The notes beneath the pieces were generated by a model. It ran no database searches. It saw only the letters and a program-made list of their open reading frames with translations, and was not told the DNA's origin. Source: Comamonas sp. lk (GTDB lineage Bacteria; Pseudomonadota; Gammaproteobacteria; Burkholderiales; Burkholderiaceae_C). Taken from it: 64,000 nucleotides of DNA. The position numbers and the translations under genes were made by a program. Position 1 is the first letter of the stretch. Each line of letters begins with the position of its first letter. The stretch is taken from contig CAMAQV010000004.1 of the NCBI GenBank assembly GCA_945860595.1, forward strand, positions 1-64,000, read 5' to 3'. This document shows positions 39,574-47,612 of this stretch, piece by piece.

Positions 39574-41453
39574 GGCATTATTCGAATCAGCTGAGCCGGC
39601 GACTTATTGGACTTGGATTTGGCATGTTGCTCTTTCTGGCGCTGACCATGCTGTGGTTCAGTGGCGCAAAAGTCGGTTCATCTGTCGAAACCAATTTCAC
39701 CCCCGCAGCGCGTGTCGCCGAGCTAACCATGATGGCAAGTGCGCTGAAAGATACGGCCGAATCCCATGCATACGCGCCTTCCTCGACGCGGCATCCATTT
39801 CTATGCGACGCGCGTGAAATGGCCATACTCAAGATCCGCTTCATGTCTACATTCAAGCTCGATACGGAGCAGGTTGGCCGCTGGATTCAAGGTATCGAAG
39901 ACCGGGTGGATAGGTCACAGCCCTGTACGCGATGGGTATCCAACTTAGCAATATTGGCGAATTCAATTTCTCAGGCCTCGCCCCAGGATGCATCAACGCC
40001 CTTACAACAGCGACTGGAGCAGACGTTAACGGAACAAGTTTCCTGGACCGCGCGCACGCCATGCCTTTTCTATGCAAAGGAAGAACAACTTGGCTTGGCG
40101 TTCGGAAATCCGGTGCGGTGCGTGCGCAAACAGGCCTCATTCAGTGCACAGGCCTACCCGATGTCAACTGGGATGAAAAAAGCGATTGGCTGGAGCAAGA
40201 CTCTCATGGCCAATGCGCCTAGTGAAGCCTTCCCCCATTCAGATCAGCAAGATCTCATACTGACCTTAGACAACCGGATTCAAAGCGTATTGGATTCCTG
40301 GGCGACCTGTCTGCCCGCGGGGACATGTGCGCGCTCAACACCGATTGCGGGGTTAAGACATGTATCGGTTGTCCTGCTGGACTCGGCAACCGGTGACATA
40401 TTGGCGGCGCTGTGCTGGTCCGGCCCATGCGATAAACACCGCGATCTGGGAAATTTGGGCGCTTTCCTTGTGGAAACACCGCCTGCTTCCACTGTGAAGA
40501 TGCTGCACGCCATGGTTCTGGCAGAAAACCAGGCAGTGGAACCATTGATGCTGCAACGGCAAATTAAAACGTCGGGGCAAGTTGGTGTGGGCAAACATAA
40601 CGAGTGGTGGGAAAAGCAATCTATTTGCGACGGTAAGGCGGGACCCTGCATGCATCCCATCCGCGTGAATGCGCTGGCACAGAAGTTGGGGCTTGGTACG
40701 GACTGCGATGCAGCAGACTTGCAATGCGGGCGGATGGGGCTGGTCAAAGACTCTAAGACGGCCGTGTTCTCCGGATTCGTGGGGAAGATAAAGACCACAA
40801 GTACGGTGCGGGGCGCGCGGCCCATGTTGGATTGGAGCACCTACGATCAAATCCGCCAGCACAAACGCCTGCCACCCAACACGGGTACCTATTTGAATAC
40901 GCTGTTGTCGGTACAGTCAGCCATTGGGGCAGGTGATACCCGTACCAGTGCACTCGGTATTGCCTACACGGCAAGCCAGGTCTCACGCCTGTCGCAGGGA
41001 CTGCCGATCAACCGACCCAGTCTGATCAGACCCTTGACTAAATCAACCGTGGAAAAGCCGCAACCGTCGACCCAACGCGCTGCCGCTACAACGGTCATGG
41101 CCGGCATGCGCAAGGTCCTGGAACCAGCCGAGAGCGGTTGGGTTGGTGCCGGAACCGTAGCCGCAGCCTTTGAGCGGAATTTCAAACGCCCCTGCTCGGA
41201 TGAATGCGGTTTGTGGGCAAAAACGGGCACGGTCGGTAGCGCAGACAAGGGTTTCGCAGGGGTGACGCTCGTGGCGGGACTGGTTGAAATGCAAAAGCTT
41301 CGCACGTGGCGATACCAGACCACGTCAACTGCAAGTCCGCAGCGCATCGCATTCGGAATCGTCGTCTATCCGCAAACAGCGGGTACCGGCATCAACATTG
41401 CAAGCGAGTTTGCCATGCAGTTGGCAGCCGATCTCACACAGCAGACGAAATAA
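39570..41453 (+). CDS. Class B PBP-like peptidoglycan transpeptidase
   Basis: A 627-residue protein with a single N-terminal membrane helix (LIGLGFGMLLFLALTMLW) and a periplasmic part. The serine acyl-enzyme motif is PASTVK, Ser307 and Lys310. A SAIGAGDTRTSALGIA segment matches the SIGQG-TPLQ strand of PBP2 and FtsI. The KTG motif is LWAKTGTVG with Lys551. The SxN motif is not certain (QSIC is a candidate). The part before Ser307 lacks recognisable PBP-dimer domains. The protein carries 14 cysteines, unusual for this family. It overlaps the SEDS gene (ATGA), as expected for a SEDS-bPBP pair. Confidence 0.75.
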   Translation: MRHYSNQLSRRLIGLGFGMLLFLALTMLWFSGAKVGSSVETNFTPAARVAELTMMASALKDTAESHAYAPSSTRHPFLCDAREMAILKIRFMSTFKLDTEQVGRWIQGIEDRVDRSQPCTRWVSNLAILANSISQASPQDASTPLQQRLEQTLTEQVSWTARTPCLFYAKEEQLGLAFGNPVRCVRKQASFSAQAYPMSTGMKKAIGWSKTLMANAPSEAFPHSDQQDLILTLDNRIQSVLDSWATCLPAGTCARSTPIAGLRHVSVVLLDSATGDILAALCWSGPCDKHRDLGNLGAFLVETPPASTVKMLHAMVLAENQAVEPLMLQRQIKTSGQVGVGKHNEWWEKQSICDGKAGPCMHPIRVNALAQKLGLGTDCDAADLQCGRMGLVKDSKTAVFSGFVGKIKTTSTVRGARPMLDWSTYDQIRQHKRLPPNTGTYLNTLLSVQSAIGAGDTRTSALGIAYTASQVSRLSQGLPINRPSLIRPLTKSTVEKPQPSTQRAAATTVMAGMRKVLEPAESGWVGAGTVAAAFERNFKRPCSDECGLWAKTGTVGSADKGFAGVTLVAGLVEMQKLRTWRYQTTSTASPQRIAFGIVVYPQTAGTGINIASEFAMQLAADLTQQTK

Positions 41454-41458
41454 ACCCC

Positions 41459-41734
41459 ATGCAATCCGCTATATCGAACGAAGTCGCAGCTTTCCAGACC
41501 CACGGCGAACCTGAAGTTGAACTTCTGGCATTTTCATTGGATCTTCGAAACATGCTCAAATCCGGTCGGAAAGTCACTGGGTTTATTCCGAATACGGTAT
41601 ATGAAAAAGTAGATCCATCCGTTTTTCGAGAATTGATTTTTGATACGCTTTCTACAGTAGATAGCGAGATCGAAAAACGGCTGACTCTCAAAGTGCACAA
41701 TTCAGATTACTTTCGAATCGAACCCGATAACTAA
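41459..41734 (+). CDS. Small uncharacterised protein between the PBP and FHA genes
   Basis: A 91-residue protein of no recognised family. It has no signal peptide or membrane segment and reads as mixed alpha/beta: an N-terminal helix (ELLAFSLDLRNMLKSG), a turn FIPNTVYEKVDPSVFR and a long helix LIFDTLSTVDSEIEKRL. It follows the PBP stop by 5 bp and precedes the FHA gene by 11 bp, so it is part of the operon. The PN-x-Y segment faintly recalls the DUF3662 domain that precedes FHA in actinobacterial FhaA, but the match is too weak to use. Confidence 0.6.
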   Translation: MQSAISNEVAAFQTHGEPEVELLAFSLDLRNMLKSGRKVTGFIPNTVYEKVDPSVFRELIFDTLSTVDSEIEKRLTLKVHNSDYFRIEPDN

Positions 41735-41745
41735 GGAACCATACT

Positions 41746-42783
41746 ATGAAAATGAAAGATCTCTTTGCTATGACGCGATCAAACACCAGCGTCGAGACCT
41801 TTCAGTCAAGCGGTATCGATGCCTTTGCTGACTCCATTGCTCTTGACTTGCGCGCTGTAGCCACCGCCGCAATAAAGCGTGCCTTGGAAGAGCGTGAAAC
41901 ACGTTATATGAAATCGGTCTTGGATGAAAGCTATTTCATTCTGGAGAGTTTGGTCGTGACGCCGAGAGACAGAGAAATTGCAAAAACACTAGATGCTTTT
42001 TTGTCGGTGCACGAGGCGGTTGACTCCGGCTTCAGGCACAAGTTTTTTCAGCAAATAGTGCAGCGTGAATATCGCTCTTCTCGCGGTAGTTGCGTGCGGG
42101 TTCCTGAGACATTTGAAGCGACCATTCAACTCGGTCCTGACTCGCTCGAGAGCATGTCTAGTGAAGAAGGATTTCAGGTGTCACTGAAAGGTCGCCGAAT
42201 CTCTTTCGCGGTGGAAGCGAGTCTCGGTGGACCCTTAAAACGGGAAGCGGTACAAAGCCCTGTCGCAAAGGCGATGGCGAATTTGACCGGCGCACCGGCT
42301 GTACGCGCGCCGATCACAAATCCAGGAACACAAATGGGCGCAATAGATAGAACATCTGCGCCGTGGATTGACGTATCGGTGAGCGATTCGCGCGGCAATA
42401 CGCAAAAGCTTGTGGGGCTACCTGTGGTGATAGGTCGAAACTCGGCAAATTCTGCAGATCCGATTGGCGTCCAATCGATTGGGGTGCATGCGACCTATAT
42501 TTCTCGCAGTCAAATAATCGTATTTGAATTGATGGGGAATATCTACTATTTCATACCCGAAGGCGCATCGCTGACCTGCGTGCGCCATGATGGGTTGATT
42601 TTAGAACGGCAAAGGCTGTATCCATTAGCGTCGAGCGAGGTGACGACGTTCCGCTGCGGGATGGATACCAACGGGGACGGCGCCATACCGTCTGACGCCA
42701 GCCATGCAGATTTTCCGGTCATTCACTTGAACGTGCACTCCGCGCAGCCTGACAAAACACCACGACCCAGAGCGGTTGCGTGA
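41746..42783 (+). CDS. FHA-domain protein
   Basis: A 345-residue cytoplasmic protein. Residues 1-150 form a helical/beta region of unknown type. A linker follows, then a C-terminal FHA domain from about residue 215 (LPVVIGRN) to 300. Arg231 of the GR motif and Ser253 in ISRSQ are kept, but the usual His of SxxH is Gln256 and the NG of the NGT loop is missing. Canonical FHA domains bind phosphothreonine; with those changes binding is uncertain. It starts after an AAGGA site. The PP2C gene overlaps its stop (GTGA). Confidence 0.68.
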   Translation: MKMKDLFAMTRSNTSVETFQSSGIDAFADSIALDLRAVATAAIKRALEERETRYMKSVLDESYFILESLVVTPRDREIAKTLDAFLSVHEAVDSGFRHKFFQQIVQREYRSSRGSCVRVPETFEATIQLGPDSLESMSSEEGFQVSLKGRRISFAVEASLGGPLKREAVQSPVAKAMANLTGAPAVRAPITNPGTQMGAIDRTSAPWIDVSVSDSRGNTQKLVGLPVVIGRNSANSADPIGVQSIGVHATYISRSQIIVFELMGNIYYFIPEGASLTCVRHDGLILERQRLYPLASSEVTTFRCGMDTNGDGAIPSDASHADFPVIHLNVHSAQPDKTPRPRAVA

Positions 42784-43451
42784 GCATGCGCTGCGTCCAT
42801 GGAGCAGCAATTAACCGGAACGGTTTCGGTGCAATGGGTTTTGATGCGTTTTCCGCAAATGTGGCGGATCATATTTTTACGCTGTGTGATGGTGCCAATA
42901 GTTGCCCCAATAGTGGTGCAGCCGCGACATGGCTCAGTGAAACTTTTGCGCAAATTAATCCCGATACGCTGGACAGGCAGCTAAAGGCCCGGCATCTGCA
43001 ACTCTGCGCGCTATTCCCGGAAACCGGAAGCACGCTGTTACGGGTTGCCGCCGATGATGGCGGTCTTCACCTGGCCAGCCTAGGGGATAGTTTTCTTTGG
43101 CTATTTCAAAAACCCTGGGGAGGATTAGCCCCATGGCGATGCATCAAGCAGATGCCACGCGACATCGACTCCAAAGGGCACCCCACCCAACTGGTCGGCT
43201 CCGAAGTGTGTGACATATTGCACGAGAGCCACCATCCGCCCGTTGGGCGCTATTGCGCAGTCCTGATGTCAGATGGGCCCGGCTTGACCGTCAGCCCAGC
43301 CCAATTACTAGAACGTATTACTGTGCTCGGTCGCGCAGTGCCACAAAGCAGCGACCTTGAATATTTGTGCCGATCGCTGGCACTGCATGCGCAGGAAAGT
43401 GGATGTCGCGACGATATCAGCGTGGCGATAGTCTGGATTCATTATCCATAA
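42780..43451 (+). CDS. PP2C-family Ser/Thr phosphatase
   Basis: A 223-residue phosphatase of the PPM/PP2C family. All metal-binding acidic motifs have counterparts: GFDAF for the QDAF motif, Asp37 in LCDGAN, the GSTLL strand, LASLGDSFLWLF for GDSR, Asp165 in MSDGPG and Asp211/Asp212 in CRDDIS. There is no membrane segment. The start is taken as GTG at 42780, overlapping the FHA stop; an ATG six bases on is equally possible. It would remove phosphate from targets of the kinase-like gene that follows. Confidence 0.78.
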   Translation: MSMRCVHGAAINRNGFGAMGFDAFSANVADHIFTLCDGANSCPNSGAAATWLSETFAQINPDTLDRQLKARHLQLCALFPETGSTLLRVAADDGGLHLASLGDSFLWLFQKPWGGLAPWRCIKQMPRDIDSKGHPTQLVGSEVCDILHESHHPPVGRYCAVLMSDGPGLTVSPAQLLERITVLGRAVPQSSDLEYLCRSLALHAQESGCRDDISVAIVWIHYP

Positions 43452-43461
43452 GTAGATCGAT

Positions 43462-44718
43462 TTGAACGACCCATTTGTTAAACGTTTTGACGACCGCTAT
43501 ACGCAGTCGCGTGAGTACCAGTTTCTGGACCTCCTGAACCAAATGCAGGTACCCGTGCCGACAGTCCTGTCCAACGAAACGCAGGCTGGCCTGATCAAAA
43601 TGAAGCATGTGGGCGTCAATCTGGATGAGTGGATCAAGGCCAAACCGTCCGACGCGGCTGCTCGGTCGCAAGCATTGACTGCACTGCATCAGGCCCTGTG
43701 TATTTGCCGAGACGTTGCCAATAAGGACGTATGGCATTTCGATTTAGCTACCCGGAATTTCATGGTTGAGCAGACCACTGGAGCCTCCGCCGTGACCGTC
43801 AGACTCATCGACTTCAGCTTGGCAATTTCTAAGAGGTTCCCCTTGGAAAAACCACTGTGGGCACGACCGGACAGGACTCAGCAACATCCCGCCTTATATG
43901 CAGCCTTGGTTTCCGACTGGGTGGATTTCTTCAAACGCAGCAAGCTGGAAGAACCGACTTCTTACGATCAGGAGTTTGATATTCCCATCACGATCTACCG
44001 CGGCTACTGGGCCAATAATCTGGCTGCCGATCGTATTAGCCTTCTCTGGTGTGTTATCGCACACAGCTTGGGTAATATGCTCATACGGCTCGCGCCATTT
44101 GGATGCGTCGGCGAATCCATGCGGGCACCGATGGAATCTACCGGACGTAGTTTGCTCAGCCTTGATTCAGAATTGGCTGCCCAAAAAGCGCTGGAGCGAG
44201 CCACTCTTTGGCTGGCGTATCAGATCAATGAGCCAACGCCCCGCCCCGTGTTTAAAGCAGCACCGCTTGAAAGCTCTCTCGGAGCAAATACAGTGGCCGA
44301 AAACACAAGCATAGTCGCCCGTCCCGGTCAGCCATTGGAACCAGACGCATCCCCGCCTAGCCCGACGTATAAGGTTTCCATTGCCCGCATTATTGGGTCA
44401 ATAATGATGGGCTGTTTTGCCTATGTGCTTATCGACGCAGTCTATGTGGCGTACCAGATTCAGATATCACACGCGACGTGGCTTATCACAGTGGGTATTG
44501 TTCTAACATCCCTTACTTTGTTGACGCGCATGGCGCTTATTCCATCGCGTTCCAAAGCTATAAAGCGAATGAGTCAAGCACATGGGCTTGCGTTTATCGC
44601 ATTCGCCACTGAGTTTTGGAATCCGCATGTGCCGACCCTGTGGACGGTCGGTTTTTCATGCCTTGGGCTCATATATCTCGTAGCCAACTACGAAACCAAA
44701 ATAGCGGCCCGAAGCTAA
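43462..44718 (+). CDS. Membrane-anchored protein kinase-like protein
   Basis: A 418-residue protein with a kinase-like catalytic loop HFDLATRNF (His92, Asp94, Asn99) and a metal-binding LIDFS (Asp117). A Lys in FVKRF and a Glu in SREYQ at the start may fit the VAIK Lys and the alpha-C Glu. No glycine-rich loop precedes them: the frame is closed by a TAG at 43453, so the N-lobe is truncated. The C-terminal part (from about residue 305) has membrane helices. The start is TTG at 43462. It could be a Ser/Thr kinase or a small-molecule kinase of the WaaP/APH type; its place next to PP2C and FHA genes favours signalling. Confidence 0.62.
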   Translation: MNDPFVKRFDDRYTQSREYQFLDLLNQMQVPVPTVLSNETQAGLIKMKHVGVNLDEWIKAKPSDAAARSQALTALHQALCICRDVANKDVWHFDLATRNFMVEQTTGASAVTVRLIDFSLAISKRFPLEKPLWARPDRTQQHPALYAALVSDWVDFFKRSKLEEPTSYDQEFDIPITIYRGYWANNLAADRISLLWCVIAHSLGNMLIRLAPFGCVGESMRAPMESTGRSLLSLDSELAAQKALERATLWLAYQINEPTPRPVFKAAPLESSLGANTVAENTSIVARPGQPLEPDASPPSPTYKVSIARIIGSIMMGCFAYVLIDAVYVAYQIQISHATWLITVGIVLTSLTLLTRMALIPSRSKAIKRMSQAHGLAFIAFATEFWNPHVPTLWTVGFSCLGLIYLVANYETKIAARS

Positions 44719-44798
44719 AGACTGTCAACTTAAGCTCCCAACTGCTAACGGGATACCGCGTCAGCAATCAGGAGGTATTGGACGATAGGTAAATCGAA

Positions 44799-45470
44799 TT
44801 AAATTGAAGTCAAAGGTTCAGGAGTTGACTTCGATGTGGAATCCGGAACCTTAATATTCGCACCTTTGAGCACGTTAACAAACTTTGGGATCACGTCGCC
44901 GGCCAGACTAATGGCATTTCCTAAGCGGGGCAATGCATCCTTAATCGGTACGACCTTGGTCAGGTTCATCGGATTCGACGACGCGCTTTTCATGACTGCC
45001 TGCCCAGAAGGAAGCAAATCTTTAGCCTGTAATGCACCGATCAAAAAGTTGAATACACCCGTTGCAACCTGTTTCTGCTTGGCCTCAGATAAGTTTTTGG
45101 TTTGATCGGCGAAATCGGCCGACGATGACAATTTTTTCATTTCAGCTGATGAGGATTCCGACACCTCCTGAAATTTTGCACCGGCTTCTTTGGGATCGGT
45201 GGTCTTCTTCATTTCGTCCAAACTGCCCTGCATTTTCGCGCGGTCGACTTCACTTGCGTAGGCCGCAACGATGGCCAACTGCGCAGAGTACATCGTCTTC
45301 TCAATATTGATGCTCTTATCTAGAAAACTCTTTACATCAGTATCGATATTTCCGCTACCTTTGTCGCTGCCGCCACCAAGAAGAGAGCCCAGGCCTAATT
45401 GCGCATGGGCCAAATTTGCGACTACGCTAGCCCCGGCTGCCAAACTGATATCGCGTCGAGTAATTTTCAT
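44799..45470 (-). CDS. Exported protein with Tat-like signal, unknown function
   Basis: A 223-residue protein. The N-terminus MKITRRDISLAAGASVVA has a twin-arginine (TRRDIS) followed by a moderately hydrophobic stretch and an Ala-rich cleavage site (NLAHAQ), which fits a Tat signal. The mature part is largely helical (residues 45-160, ISIEK-type amphipathic segments) with a Gly-rich lead-in. No family recognised. It is the last gene of a four-gene minus-strand set and faces the kinase-like gene across 80 bp. Confidence 0.65.
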   Translation of the reverse strand: MKITRRDISLAAGASVVANLAHAQLGLGSLLGGGSDKGSGNIDTDVKSFLDKSINIEKTMYSAQLAIVAAYASEVDRAKMQGSLDEMKKTTDPKEAGAKFQEVSESSSAEMKKLSSSADFADQTKNLSEAKQKQVATGVFNFLIGALQAKDLLPSGQAVMKSASSNPMNLTKVVPIKDALPRLGNAISLAGDVIPKFVNVLKGANIKVPDSTSKSTPEPLTSI

Positions 45471-45478
45471 AAAGATCC

Positions 45479-47584
45479 TTATTTGCTGATGTTGGTTGAG
45501 TCCGTCAATTTCGGAAGATTCTTCAACGCACTTTCGTACGCCTTAAATCCTACGAAATTTGTCGCCTCAGATTTACTGAACCCATCAAAGGTCACAGTTT
45601 CGGCTTGCACATAGTTCCCTACGCGCACCCCATCCTTCTCCAAAATCAATGTCGTGGCAAACAATGATTTCACAGAGCAGAGGTTTTCTTGACATGTTTC
45701 AGGCTGCGGCACCACCGAATATCCGGCCTTGATACATTGTTCGGTTACTTGCGGGACGCCCATTTGCAGCTTAAAAAACCCTGCTTTCAGCAGATTATTA
45801 GACTCCACGTAGAAAGCCGGCTCGTTCAATATGGGTTGAAACTTGGCAGATTTGTACGCTGCGTGCCTGACCATTGGTATTAAATATTCGGCTGGAACCG
45901 AATTAGCGGCTTTATAACTGGTAGCACATTCCGAGAGTCGGGTCTGCCCAGCCTTAGGCATATTAAAAACTCTCAGGACATCCCCGTTCTCTGGGGCGAA
46001 TTCTATTTTCGAATAGCTAAATGCCATGCCATTCGCCACTGGCGCAGGTCCGGCAGTGCCCTTGTCGATCGCAACCCGCATGTAGACAGGCGCACCGTTA
46101 ACCTTTGTCTCAAACTGCCGCACTATCTCGTAACCCGGATCCATCCCTGCAGGCAAGTTCAGTCCTTCCGCGTTCAAGGTCGACTTACCCACGCCCGATA
46201 TCTTGAAATTGCCATTTTCAAATTTCGCATTTTTCACAAATGCGTTGGCTAGCGCAATCGTCGCGTTTTTCAAGGAAATCTCCTCAGCGTTCGCAATCGA
46301 CAAACCTTGACCACCGGTCTTTTCTAAAACATATTTATCCGACGCAATGTCGGAAAAAATAACGTTGCCGCTCTTGTCAACCAATTGGGCGGTTACTGTA
46401 GTTACGAAGGAATCAATAGTCTTTACCGCGCCCACACCCGATTGCCTCACGACTGGCGATTTGGCGACACTAAACTTCATGAAAAAGTCCGGCGCATCAG
46501 TGCGGCTTTCAAATATCTGTTTGGTTGATGGATATTTATCCCATGGAACACAACTTGCCGCAAAACGGATCATGGTCATGGTCTGGGAGAAATTCGCATT
46601 CACCGGCGACAACTGAAATCCAGCCTTAAAACCTATGCTCTTTGAAAATAGGTCGGCTACCACGGCTGCTGTTTGTCCGCCAGAGCGCGTATCCGTCACC
46701 GGCATGACACGAGGTTTGCGACTGTCATCCGCGGGCGACTCAAAAGTAAAGACAAATGAATCGCCCTTTTCGGCGCTGCCTTGAATAAGCTTGAGGATGG
46801 CATAACCAGAGTCCACGCTGATTACTCTAAATAGTGCAAGCGCACCGCCCTTCAGGTTGGCGGCAGTTAATTCCTCGTCTACGGTGAATCCGACCTCAAA
46901 TCCACGATCGACAACAAACAGTCCCCGCTCCCGGCCGACCACCTTGATAGGCACATCTTTCGGCTTGAAATTTGCCTTTAGGGTCTCCACGAGACTGGCA
47001 ATTTGGATATTCAAACCCTTCACAACGACTTCGGCAAGCTTAGCGGTCATCGCCGGCTTTCCAATTTCGTCTTTGGTAAAGATAAACGGAGAGTAAAGCG
47101 TCTCGCTTATTGAATACACAACCTTCGACAAATCAGGCTTGATGAGCTGGAGATTCAGGGTAATCGGTATCAATATCTCTACCCGCCCACCGTCCCGCTC
47201 CACCTCATACCAAGACCCACGGGTTAAGCCAACGACCGCAGCGTAACTGCTGTCCACCGGCACGGCAAAGCCTTCGCCACACATAGGGGCATCAATAAAT
47301 TGATATTGCCCCTTTAAGCTACTGAAAACCTGCTGCGCATGAACCGTGCTTTCAGGAAACGCAACGGTAAGGGCTTTGCTGAAACCGGCCAATATTGCCG
47401 CTTGCACCTCCGGTGTAAACACCGAGCGCACACGCTCGTCTATCAGTGTGCGGCTTTCAGGGGCGATCTTGCTGCTGATCCCGTCCAACTCTTTCACCGG
47501 AAACACATAGAACTGCGATTGCGAAGCCCCACACCAGCCGCTCCACAGCGCAGCAAGCAAGGCCAGAGTGCGGCTGAGTCTCAT
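45479..47584 (-). CDS. Large exported protein of unknown function
   Basis: A 701-residue protein with a signal peptide (MRLSRTLALLAALWSGWCGA). The mature protein is beta-rich with no membrane helices. A segment VVGRERGLFVVDRGFEVGFTVDEEL followed by VDSGYAILKLIQGSAEKGDSFVF has the rhythm of the small C-terminal domain of FlgT-like proteins. The remainder shows no recognised family. It lies 8 bp before the Tat-like gene. A beta-rich periplasmic or outer-membrane-associated role is inferred only from signal and composition. Confidence 0.65.
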   Translation of the reverse strand: MRLSRTLALLAALWSGWCGASQSQFYVFPVKELDGISSKIAPESRTLIDERVRSVFTPEVQAAILAGFSKALTVAFPESTVHAQQVFSSLKGQYQFIDAPMCGEGFAVPVDSSYAAVVGLTRGSWYEVERDGGRVEILIPITLNLQLIKPDLSKVVYSISETLYSPFIFTKDEIGKPAMTAKLAEVVVKGLNIQIASLVETLKANFKPKDVPIKVVGRERGLFVVDRGFEVGFTVDEELTAANLKGGALALFRVISVDSGYAILKLIQGSAEKGDSFVFTFESPADDSRKPRVMPVTDTRSGGQTAAVVADLFSKSIGFKAGFQLSPVNANFSQTMTMIRFAASCVPWDKYPSTKQIFESRTDAPDFFMKFSVAKSPVVRQSGVGAVKTIDSFVTTVTAQLVDKSGNVIFSDIASDKYVLEKTGGQGLSIANAEEISLKNATIALANAFVKNAKFENGNFKISGVGKSTLNAEGLNLPAGMDPGYEIVRQFETKVNGAPVYMRVAIDKGTAGPAPVANGMAFSYSKIEFAPENGDVLRVFNMPKAGQTRLSECATSYKAANSVPAEYLIPMVRHAAYKSAKFQPILNEPAFYVESNNLLKAGFFKLQMGVPQVTEQCIKAGYSVVPQPETCQENLCSVKSLFATTLILEKDGVRVGNYVQAETVTFDGFSKSEATNFVGFKAYESALKNLPKLTDSTNISK

Positions 47585-47612
47585 CGGATCGCCCTTGATT
47601 CAGCGTGCCGCA

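Noticed and set aside
42780-44718. PP2C, FHA and kinase genes considered as part of a type VI secretion locus.
   Set aside because: No tss/hcp/vgrG genes are present in the window, and the neighbours are wall-synthesis enzymes.
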